A DNA stretch of 64,000 nt from Pseudomonadota bacterium (GTDB lineage Bacteria > Pseudomonadota > Alphaproteobacteria > Rhizobiales > Xanthobacteraceae), in contig JAFECJ010000013.1 in the NCBI GenBank assembly GCA_018242205.1, forward strand, positions 44,151 through 108,150, written 5' to 3'. Numbering within the stretch: position 1 is the stretch's first letter; each line of letters opens with the position of its first letter. The translations under genes and the position numbers were made by a program. Shown here piece by piece: positions 17,515 through 25,440 of this stretch. The notes under the pieces were generated by a model. That model saw nothing but the letters and a program-made list of their open reading frames with translations, searched no databases and was not told where the DNA came from.

Positions 17515-17700
17515 CTATTTGCCGCTACGGTGCTTGGTGGGGTCGACGAGTTGATACCCCATGCCGGGCTTTGGCGTGGGTGGAAGAGGCTCGTGACGGG
17601 TGACCGTCCGCTCCTCACCAGTCCGACCCCCGCGGGGACCAATTTGCTCGTACTGACCGGAACGGGGCGCTTCTTGCCCGGGTCTCAGGACTTTAGCCAT
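17515..17700 (-). CDS. YjzC-like small protein
   Basis: The 61-residue protein starts MAKVLRPGQEAPRSGQYEQI, which matches the pattern of the YjzC family (basic start, PGQ.AP..G.Y..IG, then a Thr/Arg-rich part and a Pro-rich end). The family is small, widespread and of unknown function, and is often found in accessory or plasmid-borne DNA. It is likely cytoplasmic with little secondary structure. It leads a probable two-gene operon with the downstream 78-residue gene. The opposite strand holds a 94-codon open frame that I consider a shadow. Confidence 0.7.
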   Translation of the reverse strand: MAKVLRPGQEAPRSGQYEQIGPRGGRTGEERTVTRHEPLPPTPKPGMGYQLVDPTKHRSGK

Positions 17701-17806
17701 GTGGCTCTCCTTTTCTGAGAGCCGTTGACCGCGGGCCGCGTCCGATTCAATATCGAAACGCCGTGATTTGGCCTGTCCTGCGATGGCTCTCGACCCGCAG
17801 GGCGGT

Positions 17807-17846
17807 AATTCGGTCCGTCAGGTCTGAACCACCTGGCGGACCAATT
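17807..17846. repeat. Long imperfect inverted repeat between the divergent YjzC and TacAT units
   Basis: Arms AATT(C)GGTCCGTCAGGT and ACCTGGCGGACCAATT pair over a 7-base loop with one bulge and one mismatch. It has no T-run, so it is not an obvious terminator. It could be an operator shared by the divergent units or part of a small mobile remnant. Confidence 0.6.
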
Positions 17847-17907
17847 ATTTCTGGAACACAGTGCCTTAGTGGGCGTTGTGTCTGTATATTGAATGTACAT
17901 ACATAAT

Positions 17908-17938
17908 TGTATTGACGATGTCAATACATAATTATAGG
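17908..17938 (+). promoter_or_regulatory. Promoter with overlapping palindromic operator for the toxin-antitoxin genes
   Basis: TGTATTGAC and GTCAATACA form a perfect 9-base inverted repeat with a GAT spacer (17908-17928). TTGACG (17912-17917) could be the -35 and TATAGG (17933-17938) the -10, at a short 15-base spacing. An operator over the promoter fits autorepression by the ribbon-helix-helix antitoxin encoded about 60 bases downstream. Confidence 0.65.
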
Positions 17939-17996
17939 ATCAATACGTAAGCTCCAATCGACGCGCCAAGGCGCATCAGTGACCAAGGAAACCGCC

Positions 17997-18305
17997 ATGT
18001 CTACCGCCGCAACAATGGAGCGCCACAGGGAGACAAGTCAGCGACGTGACGCAGTAATCAATGTGCGTCTAACCACTAAGCTGCGCGATCTAATTGACCG
18101 CGCCGCTGAAGTTGTTGGAAAAACTCGTAGTGATTTTATCTTGGAGAGCGCTCACAAACACGCGATCGACGTACTGTTGGATCAGCGCCTGTTTACGCTT
18201 GATTCCAAGCAGTACGACGAATTCCTACGAGTATTGGATCAACCAGCAGAGCCTAACGCGCGACTTAAACAACTTTTCGCGAGTAAATCTCCGTGGGAGA
18301 AGTAA
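17997..18305 (+). CDS. DUF1778/TacA-type antitoxin (ribbon-helix-helix)
   Basis: The 102-residue protein has an N-terminal ribbon-helix-helix DNA-binding domain (DAVINVRLTTKLRDLIDRAAEVVGKTRSDF, spanning about residues 18-47). A C-terminal toxin-neutralising tail follows (FTLDSKQYDEFLRVLDQP), the classical TacA/DUF1778 layout. It should bind and inhibit the acetyltransferase toxin and autoregulate the operon through the palindrome upstream. An AAGGA ribosome site favours the ATG at 17997 over the GTG at 17979. It overlaps the toxin gene by 13 bases. Codon use is visibly more AT-rich than in the flanking genes. Confidence 0.93.
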   Translation: MSTAATMERHRETSQRRDAVINVRLTTKLRDLIDRAAEVVGKTRSDFILESAHKHAIDVLLDQRLFTLDSKQYDEFLRVLDQPAEPNARLKQLFASKSPWEK

Positions 18306-18817
18306 CTCCATACTCTCAAGCAACGCTGGCGGCCTTATCGCCGCCAGCACCTTTCTCAGCAACGCTCGATGCCACTGGATTTGATTGTGGCAAGGTTGCG
18401 TTGAACGATTGGATTCGAGACACGGCAGGCCGTTCTGAGGGGCGGACGGCACGCTGTGTTGTTGTAACGCGGAACAACAGCATCGTCGGATTCTATTGTC
18501 TCGCCGCGGGGGCCGTTCAACACCAGGGCGCGCCTCGCAAGCTCCGGCAAAATTCACCTGATCCCATTCCGGTCGTGATTATCGGGCGGCTTGCCGTCGA
18601 CAAAAGGCTGCAAGGCCTGGGAATTGGTCGCGGACTTCTAAAGGACGCACTTCTACGTATCACAAAAGCCTCGGAGCTAGTCGGAGCTCGTGCGGTTATC
18701 GTCCATGCAGTGGATCAAGAGGCTGTACCATTTTATGCAAGGTATGGGTTTCGATCTTTTCCGATGGGCAACCAAACGCTCTATTTGACGATTGAAGACA
18801 TTGTGGCCTCGCTCTGA
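18293..18817 (+). CDS. GNAT acetyltransferase toxin, TacT-type
   Basis: The 174-residue GNAT-fold enzyme has the acetyl-CoA pyrophosphate loop RLQGLGIGRGLL preceded by VVIIGRLAVD, and a late aromatic FYARYGFRSF segment whose Tyr is the catalytic position in TacT toxins. Known TacT enzymes acetylate the amino group of charged tRNAs and block translation. The gene starts at a GTG inside the end of the antitoxin gene, the coupled arrangement usual for these modules. The N-terminal motif FDCGKVALNDWI (hydrophobic F.CG...L..W) is also typical of the family. A terminator follows. Confidence 0.93.
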   Translation: MGEVTPYSQATLAALSPPAPFSATLDATGFDCGKVALNDWIRDTAGRSEGRTARCVVVTRNNSIVGFYCLAAGAVQHQGAPRKLRQNSPDPIPVVIIGRLAVDKRLQGLGIGRGLLKDALLRITKASELVGARAVIVHAVDQEAVPFYARYGFRSFPMGNQTLYLTIEDIVASL

Positions 18818-18885
18818 CTGTTGAGACACTTACTTTTGTCCGCAATGCAGCCTTCGTGGGCATGAGCGTTGCGGGTGCCGCAAAC

Positions 18886-18915
18886 AAAAACCCCGGGCGA
18901 TGAGCCCGGGGTTTT
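18886..18915. terminator. Bidirectional terminator after the toxin gene
   Basis: CCCCGGGC pairs with GCCCGGGG over GATGA. Five A precede and four T follow, so it can act on either strand. Confidence 0.85.
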
Positions 18916-18942
18916 GCGTATCGCGGATATTGCCGAGGTGCC

Positions 18943-19058
18943 GCCCCCTCTCCCGGCGCGCTTTCGCGCGCCACCCTCTCCCACAAGGGGAGGGGGGAAA
19001 GCGCGTGCGCCGCCCATCCTTCGAGACGCGCCGCGTTGCGGCGCTCCTCAGGATGAGG
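18943..19058. repeat. Two adjacent palindromic repeats, including REP family copy 2
   Basis: The first (about 18943-18997) is CCCCCTCTCC ... GGGGAGGGGG with an internal GGCGCGC/GCGCGCC hairpin. The second (19014-19058) is CATCCTTCGAG, an inner GCGCCGC/GCGGCGC hairpin, then CTCCTCAGGATGAGG. They fill the gap before the FAA hydrolase stop codon. Confidence 0.75.
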
Positions 19059-19072
19059 CCGGGCTTTGGCGC

Positions 19073-19927
19073 TTACTTCTTAAACGCCACGATCTTCTGA
19101 CGCTGCTCGCCCAGGCCGTCGATGCCGAGGGTGACGACGTCGCCGGCCTTGAGGAACTGCGGGGTCGGCTTCATGCCGAGGCCGACGCCCGGCGGCGTGC
19201 CGGTGATGATGATGTCGCCCGGATTGAGCACGAACATCTGCGAGCAGTACCAGACGATGAACTCGCAATCGAACACCATGGTCTTGGTGTTGCCGCGCTG
19301 GCGCGGCTCGCCGTTGACGTCGAGCCACATGTTGAGGTTCTGCGGGTTCTTCATCTCGTCCTTGGTGACGAACCACGGGCCGATCGGGCCGAAGGTCTCG
19401 CAGCTCTTGCCCTTGCCCCACTGGCCGCCGGAGCGCTCGATCTGGAAGTTGCGCTCGGACACGTCGTTGGCGAGGAAGTAGCCGGCGATGGCGTCCTTGG
19501 CTTTCGACTTGTCGAGGTAGCGGGCGCGCTTGCCGATGACGATGCCGAGCTCGATTTCCCAGTCGAGCTTCAGCGATTCCTTCGGCACGATGGTGTCGTC
19601 GTTCGGGCCGCAGATCGACGAGGTGTGCTTCCAGAAGATCACCGGCTCCTTCGGCACCGGCAGGCCGGCCTCGGCGGCGTGGTCGGAGTAGTTGAGCCCG
19701 ATGGCGACGAAGTTCCTGACGTTGCCCATGCAGGCGCCGAGGCGCGGCTTGCCGGCGACCGGCTTCATGCGCTTGAGGTTGAGCTTCTTGATCTTGGCGA
19801 GGCCGCCCGCGGCGATCATGTCGCCGTCGATGTCCTTCACCACCCGCGACAGGTCGCGGATCTTGCCGTCCTCGCCGATGATGCCGGGCTTTTCGCGGCC
19901 GGGTGCGCCGTAGCGGACGAGCTTCAT
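19073..19927 (-). CDS. Fumarylacetoacetate hydrolase (FAA) family protein
   Basis: The 284-residue protein has the FAH C-terminal fold. Family landmarks are NYSDHAAEAG and PVIFWKHTSS-like segments, the metal-binding acidic residues in LDWEIELGIVIG, FLANDVSERNFQ, and the closing ITGTPPGVGLG. Members hydrolyse, isomerise or decarboxylate 2-oxo acids from aromatic and sugar-acid breakdown (2-hydroxyhepta-2,4-diene-1,7-dioate isomerase, ureidoglycolate lyase, acylpyruvase). The substrate here is not determined. A GGGAGA ribosome site precedes the ATG. Upstream on the same strand lies an MTHFR gene; no pathway link is evident. Confidence 0.9.
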   Translation of the reverse strand: MKLVRYGAPGREKPGIIGEDGKIRDLSRVVKDIDGDMIAAGGLAKIKKLNLKRMKPVAGKPRLGACMGNVRNFVAIGLNYSDHAAEAGLPVPKEPVIFWKHTSSICGPNDDTIVPKESLKLDWEIELGIVIGKRARYLDKSKAKDAIAGYFLANDVSERNFQIERSGGQWGKGKSCETFGPIGPWFVTKDEMKNPQNLNMWLDVNGEPRQRGNTKTMVFDCEFIVWYCSQMFVLNPGDIIITGTPPGVGLGMKPTPQFLKAGDVVTLGIDGLGEQRQKIVAFKK

Positions 19928-20043
19928 TGAACGATCTCCCTCGAGAGCAGTTTGTTGTTTGAGCCGGATCAGGCGGGAGGCGGGACTATGCGATGGCGCG
20001 CCGCGCCGGGCAAGAGGACGCGTCGCGCGGCGGCGGCGCCGCG

Positions 20044-20952
20044 TCAGGCCAGCCGTTTCACGCTCGCGCGGGCGGCGCGGATCACCGCCGGCACCGCCTC
20101 GTCATTGTTCGGCGCCATGATGTGAACACCGGCAACCTGGGGAATGGCGGCAAGATCGCCGATCAGGTCGACGGCGATGGCGATGCCCTCGGCAACCGGG
20201 TCGGCCGCCTTGTCGAGACGCTCGACCATCGCGTCGGGGATGATGGTGCCGAACAGCTTCTCCTTCATCCAGCGCGCCGATTTGGCCGAGCGCAGCGGCG
20301 CGATGCCGATGATGACCTTGAGCTTGTCGGCGATCCCATGCTCGGCGAGCCGCGCCATGTAGCGCTGGACGACGCCGGCATCCATGCAGAACTGGGTCTG
20401 GGCGAATTGCGCGCCGGCGGCGACCTTGGCGGCCAGGCCCTTCGGCTCCCAGCCGGCCGGCGGATCAATCGGGGAATCGGCGGCGCCGATGAGGAACCGG
20501 GCGGCGCCGGCGACCTTGCGGCCGCTCGGCAGTTCGTTGGTATCGCGCAGCTTGCGCGCGGTTTCGATGAGGCCCCGCGCGTCGAGGTCGAACACGCCTT
20601 TGGTCTCGGGCTGGTCGCCGGCCGACGGGTCGTCACCGCGCAGGATCAGCAGATTGTCGACGCCGCTCGCCGCCGCGCCCATCAGTTCGCTCTGCAGCGC
20701 GATGCGGTTGCGGTCGCGGCAGGTGAGTTGGAGGATCGGCTCGATGCCCTCCTGCACCAGAATGGCGGCGGCCGACAGCGCGCCCATATGCGGCCGGGCG
20801 CCGGCGCCGTCGGTGACATTGACCGCGTCGGCGAGACCCTTCAGCGGCGCCGACTTGGCGACAAGATCCGCACGGTCGAACGACACCGGCGGCGTGATTT
20901 CCGCGGTGATGACGAAACGGCCGGCGGCAAGCTTCTGCTGCAAGGTGGTCAT
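20044..20952 (-). CDS. Methylenetetrahydrofolate reductase family protein
   Basis: The 302-residue TIM-barrel protein resembles MetF: VITAEITPP at the start (catalytic Glu region), ADAVNVTDGAGARPHM, LQLTCRDRNRIALQSE, a LLILRGDDP loop and FAQTQFCMD. The enzyme family reduces 5,10-methylene-THF to 5-methyl-THF with FAD and NAD(P)H. This short, divergent branch is common in soil alphaproteobacteria and may serve one-carbon flow from demethylation rather than methionine synthesis. The frame continues far upstream, but the ATG at 20952 matches the family N-terminus and the upstream part covers tandem repeats. Confidence 0.88.
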   Translation of the reverse strand: MTTLQQKLAAGRFVITAEITPPVSFDRADLVAKSAPLKGLADAVNVTDGAGARPHMGALSAAAILVQEGIEPILQLTCRDRNRIALQSELMGAAASGVDNLLILRGDDPSAGDQPETKGVFDLDARGLIETARKLRDTNELPSGRKVAGAARFLIGAADSPIDPPAGWEPKGLAAKVAAGAQFAQTQFCMDAGVVQRYMARLAEHGIADKLKVIIGIAPLRSAKSARWMKEKLFGTIIPDAMVERLDKAADPVAEGIAIAVDLIGDLAAIPQVAGVHIMAPNNDEAVPAVIRAARASVKRLA

Positions 20953-20999
20953 GCCCTTGGCGTCGCAGAAATGGGTGGACCTTTCAAGGGCAGGGGTGC

Positions 21000-21100
21000 C
21001 ATGACAGGGCTCCCATGACAGGGCTCCCATGACGGCGGCGCACTGACGCCTGCCGGCGGCCCGCATTAAGGTGGGCCGGGCAGCAGTGGGCCGGGCAGCA
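21000..21100. repeat. Two short tandem duplications in the divergent promoter region
   Basis: CATGACAGGGCTCC occurs twice in direct succession (21000-21013 and 21014-21027) plus a partial third copy. GTGGGCCGGGCAGCA occurs twice at 21071-21085 and 21086-21100. Both lie between the divergent MTHFR and CoA-transferase genes. Confidence 0.85.
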
Positions 21101-21118
21101 GAAGCGGGATTCCGGATC

Positions 21119-21946
21119 ATGTCTCTTGTGCAATCGCTCGACGAGGCGCTGACCGCCATCACCGACGGCATCATGCTGGTGGTGCCGCGCGAAGTGTGCG
21201 GCGTGCCGATGGCGGCGACCCGGGCGCTGATCCGCCGCGGCGTCAGGGACCTCCATCTGGTGGCGCTGCCCACCTCCTCGTTGCAGGCCGACCTCATGAT
21301 CGGCGCCGGCTGCGTCGCGACGCTGGAAACCAGCGCCGTCAGCCTCGGCGAACTCGGGCCGGCGCCGCGCTTCACGAGCGCGGTGCTCAAGGGATCGATC
21401 GTGATGAAGGACGCCACCTGTCCGGCGCTGCACGCGGCGCTGCAGGCGGCGGAAAAGGGCGTGCCGTTCATGCCGCTGCGCGGGCTGATTGGGTCGGACG
21501 TGCTGAAGTATCGCGACGACTGGAAGGTGATCGATTCACCGTTCGGCAATTCCGATCCGATCGTGCTGCTGCCGGCGATCCAGCCGGATGTCGCGCTGTT
21601 CCATGCGCCGCTCGCCGACGAATACGGCAATGTCTTTATCGGCCGGCAGCGCGAACTCGTCACCATGGCGCATGCATCGAAGCGCACCATCGTCACCGTG
21701 GAGAAGATCGAGAAACGCAATCTGCTCGACGATCCGCTCACCGCCGCGGGCACGCTGCCGGGCTTCTATGTCGATGCCATCGCCGTCGCCGAGAACGGCG
21801 CCTGGCCGTTGCCGCTGCCCGACACCTACAAGGCCGACATCGAGCATCTGGCGCTGTACGCCAAGATGGCGGCGAGCGAGGAGGGGTTTAAGGAGTATGT
21901 CGGGAAGTATGTGAGTGCCGAACAACCTCAACCGGCCTCATGGTGA
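21119..21946 (+). CDS. CoA-transferase subunit A (glutaconate/3-oxoacid type)
   Basis: The 275-residue alpha-type subunit of a family I CoA transferase shows MLVVPREVCGVPMAATRALIRRG-like N-terminal architecture, a DLMIGAGCVATLET nucleotide-binding region and PDVALFHAPLADEYGNVFIG, which is typical of GctA/AtoD-like chains. With its beta partner it would move CoA between an acyl-CoA and a free acid. The last residues (PQPASW) and the stop are encoded within a REP element that starts at 21936, so the native C-terminus may have been replaced. Start at 21119 chosen from the family N-terminus. Confidence 0.87.
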   Translation: MSLVQSLDEALTAITDGIMLVVPREVCGVPMAATRALIRRGVRDLHLVALPTSSLQADLMIGAGCVATLETSAVSLGELGPAPRFTSAVLKGSIVMKDATCPALHAALQAAEKGVPFMPLRGLIGSDVLKYRDDWKVIDSPFGNSDPIVLLPAIQPDVALFHAPLADEYGNVFIGRQRELVTMAHASKRTIVTVEKIEKRNLLDDPLTAAGTLPGFYVDAIAVAENGAWPLPLPDTYKADIEHLALYAKMAASEEGFKEYVGKYVSAEQPQPASW

Positions 21947-22030
21947 GGAGCCGTGCGCAGCACGGCGTCTCGAACCATGGGTCGCCCCATCCTTCGAGGC
22001 GCGCACTTCGTGCGCTCCTCAGGATGAGGG
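21936..22030. repeat. REP pair (BIME-like) between CoA-transferase subunit genes, copies 3 and 4
   Basis: Copy 3 (21936-21981) has CCTCATGGTGAGGAG, inner CCGTGCG/GCACGG, TCTCGAACCATGG. Copy 4 (21985-22030) has CCCATCCTTCGAG, inner GCGCGCACTT/GTGCG, CTCCTCAGGATGAGGG in opposite orientation. The head-to-tail pair is 3 bases apart. Confidence 0.8.
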
Positions 22031-22068
22031 CGGATTGAAGCCATGCAGAGCTATACGAAGTCGACGAA

Positions 22069-22815
22069 ATGCCTATGACCTTCCTCCCCGAAGAACTGCT
22101 CGCCGACCAGATCGCGAACTTCATCGGCGACGTGCGCCATGTCGCCGTCGGCAATGCCTCGCCGATTCCGGCGACGGCCGCGTTGCTCGCGCGCGAGCGC
22201 GGTAAAGGAAGGCCGTATGTGTCGCTGCTCGGCAGCGCCAAGAACACGTTCTGGACCGACGGCGGCCGCGAACTATTCGATTGCGCCGGCCAGGGCCGCA
22301 TCGATGTTTTCTTTCTGTCCGGCGGCCAGATCGACGGGCAGGGCAACATCAACCTCGTCGAGATCGGCGATCACGCCCATCCCAAGGTGCGCTTTCCCGG
22401 CTCCTATGGCTCGGCCTACCTCTATTACGTCGTGCCGAAGGTGATCCTGTTCCGCACCGAGCATTCGCGCCGAACTTTGGTGCCCAAGGTCGATTTCATC
22501 AGCGCGGCGGGCGTCAGCGAGCCGAACGTGCACCGCACCGGCGGCCCGGTGGCGCTGATCACCAACCGCTGCCTGTTCACCTTCGCCGAAGGCCGCTTCA
22601 CGCTGAAAAGCGTGCACCCCGGCCATACGATCGAGGAGGTGATCGAGTATACCGGCTTCGACTTCGACCGCCCGGCGAACGTGCCGGAGACGCCGGCGCC
22701 GAGCGAGGCGACGCTCACACTGATGCGCGACAAGGTGGCGCCGCAACTCGCCACGCTCTACCCGCAGTTCGCCGCCAAGATCTTCGAGCGGCGCGAGAGC
22801 AGCCTGGTCGCCTGA
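22069..22815 (+). CDS. CoA-transferase subunit B
   Basis: This 248-residue beta-type subunit pairs with the gene upstream. Recognisable parts are the VGNASPIPATAALLA region, the LLGSAKNTFWTDGGRELFD stretch, the FFLSGGQIDGQGNINLVEIG core (GGxQxDxxGNxN, shared with GctB/AtoA-like chains) and NVHRTGGPVALITNRCLF. It should be cytoplasmic and form an A2B2 or A4B4 complex. The two genes are normally adjacent and often overlapping; here 122 bases holding a REP pair separate them. ATG at 22069 or 22075 are equally possible starts. Confidence 0.87.
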   Translation: MPMTFLPEELLADQIANFIGDVRHVAVGNASPIPATAALLARERGKGRPYVSLLGSAKNTFWTDGGRELFDCAGQGRIDVFFLSGGQIDGQGNINLVEIGDHAHPKVRFPGSYGSAYLYYVVPKVILFRTEHSRRTLVPKVDFISAAGVSEPNVHRTGGPVALITNRCLFTFAEGRFTLKSVHPGHTIEEVIEYTGFDFDRPANVPETPAPSEATLTLMRDKVAPQLATLYPQFAAKIFERRESSLVA

Positions 22816-22861
22816 ATACGCCCGTCTGGCGCATCGATCGGCGCCGCACTAAATTCCCGCC

Positions 22862-23755
22862 ATGTCCGACTCGACCCTGCCTGCCGCGCCCACCCATCCG
22901 CTCCGCACTGCTGCTTCCTGGCTCGCCTGGCCGGGCCTTCTGGCGGTCTGCATCGCCATCATGGCCTATGGTTTTTCGGTCGCGATGCCGGCCTTGTTCT
23001 TCAACATCGCCTATCTGCTGTTGGCGCTGTGCCTCTATGCGCTCGAGCAGACCATGCCGCACGAAAAGGTCTGGAACGAGAATGATGGCCAGACCTTCGC
23101 CAATATCGCGCACACGCTCACATCGAAGGGCGTGGTGCAGGCCGCGGTGATCTTCTCCACCGTGATCGGTATCTCAAGCTACGTAACGCCGGCCTCCGAG
23201 CCGGGCTACGGCATCTGGCCGCGCACCTGGCCGATGCCGATCCAGGTCGTCCTCGCCATCGTCGCCGCCGAGTTAGGTCTGTACTGGGCGCACCGCATCG
23301 CGCATGAGTGGCCGTGGCTGTGGCGCTTCCACGCCGTGCATCACAGCGTGACGCGGCTGTGGATCGTCAACACCGGCCGCTTCCATTTCGTCGACAGCTT
23401 CAAGAGCATCGCCATCGGTATGGCGATCCTGCTGTCGCTCGGCGCGCCGATGGAAGTGCTGATCTGGCTGTCGGCCATCACTGCCTTCGTTGGCATGCTC
23501 ACCCACTGCAACGTCGACATGAAGTTCGGGCCGCTGTCGTGGTGGTTCAATACGCCGGAGCTGCACCGCTGGCATCACAGCAAGGACCTGCGCGAGGGCA
23601 ACAAGAACTACTCCGAGAACATCATGCTGTGGGACCACGTCTTCGGCACGTTCTACAACGCCCGCGACTATCGTCCGCCGGTGGATATCGGCATTAAGGA
23701 AGAAATGCCGCCGGGCTTTCTCCAGCAGCTCGCCTGGCCGTTCAAGCGACGCTGA
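22862..23755 (+). CDS. Sterol desaturase/fatty acid hydroxylase family membrane protein
   Basis: The 297-residue membrane protein has four or more hydrophobic helices and the di-iron histidine clusters of the family: HRIAHE, then HAVHHS, then HRWHHS near the C-terminus (HxxxH, HxxHH, HxxHH). Such enzymes use oxygen to hydroxylate or desaturate lipids or carotenoid-like substrates in the inner membrane. Nothing beside it names the substrate; ornithine lipid, hopanoid or fatty acid hydroxylation would all fit. It starts 46 bases after the CoA-transferase B stop. Confidence 0.9.
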   Translation: MSDSTLPAAPTHPLRTAASWLAWPGLLAVCIAIMAYGFSVAMPALFFNIAYLLLALCLYALEQTMPHEKVWNENDGQTFANIAHTLTSKGVVQAAVIFSTVIGISSYVTPASEPGYGIWPRTWPMPIQVVLAIVAAELGLYWAHRIAHEWPWLWRFHAVHHSVTRLWIVNTGRFHFVDSFKSIAIGMAILLSLGAPMEVLIWLSAITAFVGMLTHCNVDMKFGPLSWWFNTPELHRWHHSKDLREGNKNYSENIMLWDHVFGTFYNARDYRPPVDIGIKEEMPPGFLQQLAWPFKRR

Positions 23756-24060
23756 CGCGGGCCGGTGCGCCTCGGGCTTGTGCGGTGCAAAATCGCCGGG
23801 CGGTATATCGGGCGGTATAAGCGGCGGTCATCGGCCATTTCACCCCGCCGATGCGGCACCGCACCAACCTGTCATGCCCAATGCCGGGTTGTTCCGCCAA
23901 CTGTGGCGTCGCGGTCACAGCGCCGAACTATGTCGCGAAATCGGTCGTCAGATGTGGTCATGCCGGGCCGGGCGCGTTGCCACCCAACGGGACTCCCGTC
24001 ACGATGTCACTCAGCAAAGCGCCACGGGGACACAATGGCGCGCAGATTGGGGAATGGGGA
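23756..24060. other. 305-base intergenic region before the FadL-type gene
   Basis: An open frame runs in from 23851 but has no family-like content, a Cys/Pro-rich translation and no signal peptide until the FadL start, so I read it as non-coding leader. A short repeat GGGCGGTATA occurs twice near 23797-23820. No terminator or known operator is seen. Confidence 0.55.
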
Positions 24061-25419
24061 ATGACCATGCTGCGGGGTGGCACCATGAGGACAGGGACGA
24101 AGTCGCTTCTCCTCGGATTTACGGCGATCGGATTGTTCATGGCGGCGACGGCGGCCGCCAATGCCGGCGGCTTCGCGCTGCGCGAGCAGAGCGCCTATGG
24201 GCAGGGATCCTCGTTCGCCGGTATCGCCGCCGGCGGCGCACTGTCGTCGATGTTCTGGAATCCGGCGACCATGACGCAATTCAATGGCAAGACCATCGAA
24301 TTGGGCATGTCGGGCATCATGCCGAACGCCTCGCACAGCTATACGACGTCGTCGCTGGCGGTCTTTCCCACGCCGGGCGACTCAGGGTTGGACGCGCTGG
24401 TGCCGAATTCCTACGGGTCGATGCAGCTTAACGATCGCGTGTGGGTCGGCATGGCGTTCAACGCGCCGTTCGGTCTCGGCGTCCACTTCCCGCAGGTCAA
24501 CGCCGCGTCCGGCGGCAGCGGCAACAGCGCCGAGCTCAAGACCTACAATCTCAATCCGTCGATCGCCTACAAGATCAACGACATGATCAGCGTCGCGGTC
24601 GGCTTCCAGGCCGAATACATGCAGGCATCTTACGATGCCTTCCTCGGCACCCAGCCGCGCATCGGCACGCTCAATGGCGCCGCCTGGGGCTTCGGCTGGA
24701 CCGCGGGCGTGACGTTCAAGCCGCTGCCGAAGACGACGATCGGCATCGGCTATCGCTCCGCGATCGATCACGACATCAGCGGCACCTGGGACGTGCCGGC
24801 GGCGGTCGCGCCGGCGACGCAGCCGGGCTCGGTCAATCTGAAACTGAAGATGCCCGACACCGTCACGGTCGGTTTGCGCCAGGGCATCGGCGACCGCTTC
24901 ACGCTGCTCGCCGGTTTCGAGTGGGCCAATTGGAGCCGCATCGGCACCGCGCCGCTGTTGCAGCCGAACGGCTCGCCAGTGACGCTGAGCGGCTCCGCCG
25001 TCAAGTTTCCGTTCAACTACGACGACGGCTACTACTACTCGCTGGGTGGCGAATACGTGATCGATCCGGCCTGGACCGTGCGCGCGGGTATCGGTTACGA
25101 GAAGAGCCCGATCAGCGACGCCGTGCGCACCACGCGCATTCCCGACAACAATCGCGTCTGGTACTCGGTCGGCGCCAGCTACAAGCCGGCGAGCATCAAG
25201 GGGCTCACCTTGGACCTCGGCTACTCGTTCATCGACGTGAAGAGCGCGCCGGTCTGCATGGGTCCGGCTGCGGCTGGCGGCTGCCCGAGCAATCCGTGGT
25301 CGTCGGCGACCCTCGCCTATAACGGCTCGGTCAAGTCCTACATCAATATCGTGTCGGTGGCGGTGCGCTATCAGTTCGATGCCGAGCCGGCGCGGGTGAA
25401 GCAGGTCTATCACAAGTAA
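24061..25419 (+). CDS. FadL/TodX (OmpP1) family outer-membrane transporter
   Basis: This is an outer-membrane channel for hydrophobic molecules, 452 residues. After a signal peptide cut at ANA, the mature N-terminus begins GGFALREQSAYGQG, the hatch motif (GxAL.EQsa.g.G.A.AG.AA) of FadL proteins that take up long-chain fatty acids or aromatic hydrocarbons. The rest shows about fourteen beta strands, and the C-terminus ends VRYQFDAEPARVKQVYHK; the strand F is not terminal. Starts at 24061, 24067 and 24085 are possible: purine-rich GGGGAATGGGGA precedes 24061, while 24085 gives the tidier signal peptide. Confidence 0.92.
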   Translation: MTMLRGGTMRTGTKSLLLGFTAIGLFMAATAAANAGGFALREQSAYGQGSSFAGIAAGGALSSMFWNPATMTQFNGKTIELGMSGIMPNASHSYTTSSLAVFPTPGDSGLDALVPNSYGSMQLNDRVWVGMAFNAPFGLGVHFPQVNAASGGSGNSAELKTYNLNPSIAYKINDMISVAVGFQAEYMQASYDAFLGTQPRIGTLNGAAWGFGWTAGVTFKPLPKTTIGIGYRSAIDHDISGTWDVPAAVAPATQPGSVNLKLKMPDTVTVGLRQGIGDRFTLLAGFEWANWSRIGTAPLLQPNGSPVTLSGSAVKFPFNYDDGYYYSLGGEYVIDPAWTVRAGIGYEKSPISDAVRTTRIPDNNRVWYSVGASYKPASIKGLTLDLGYSFIDVKSAPVCMGPAAAGGCPSNPWSSATLAYNGSVKSYINIVSVAVRYQFDAEPARVKQVYHK

Positions 25420-25440
25420 GCGGGCGCAACGCCCGAACGA

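Noticed and set aside
17434..17718. A 94-codon + strand frame covering the YjzC operon
   Set aside because: The minus strand encodes a recognisable YjzC-like protein with a close partner; the + frame has no family likeness.
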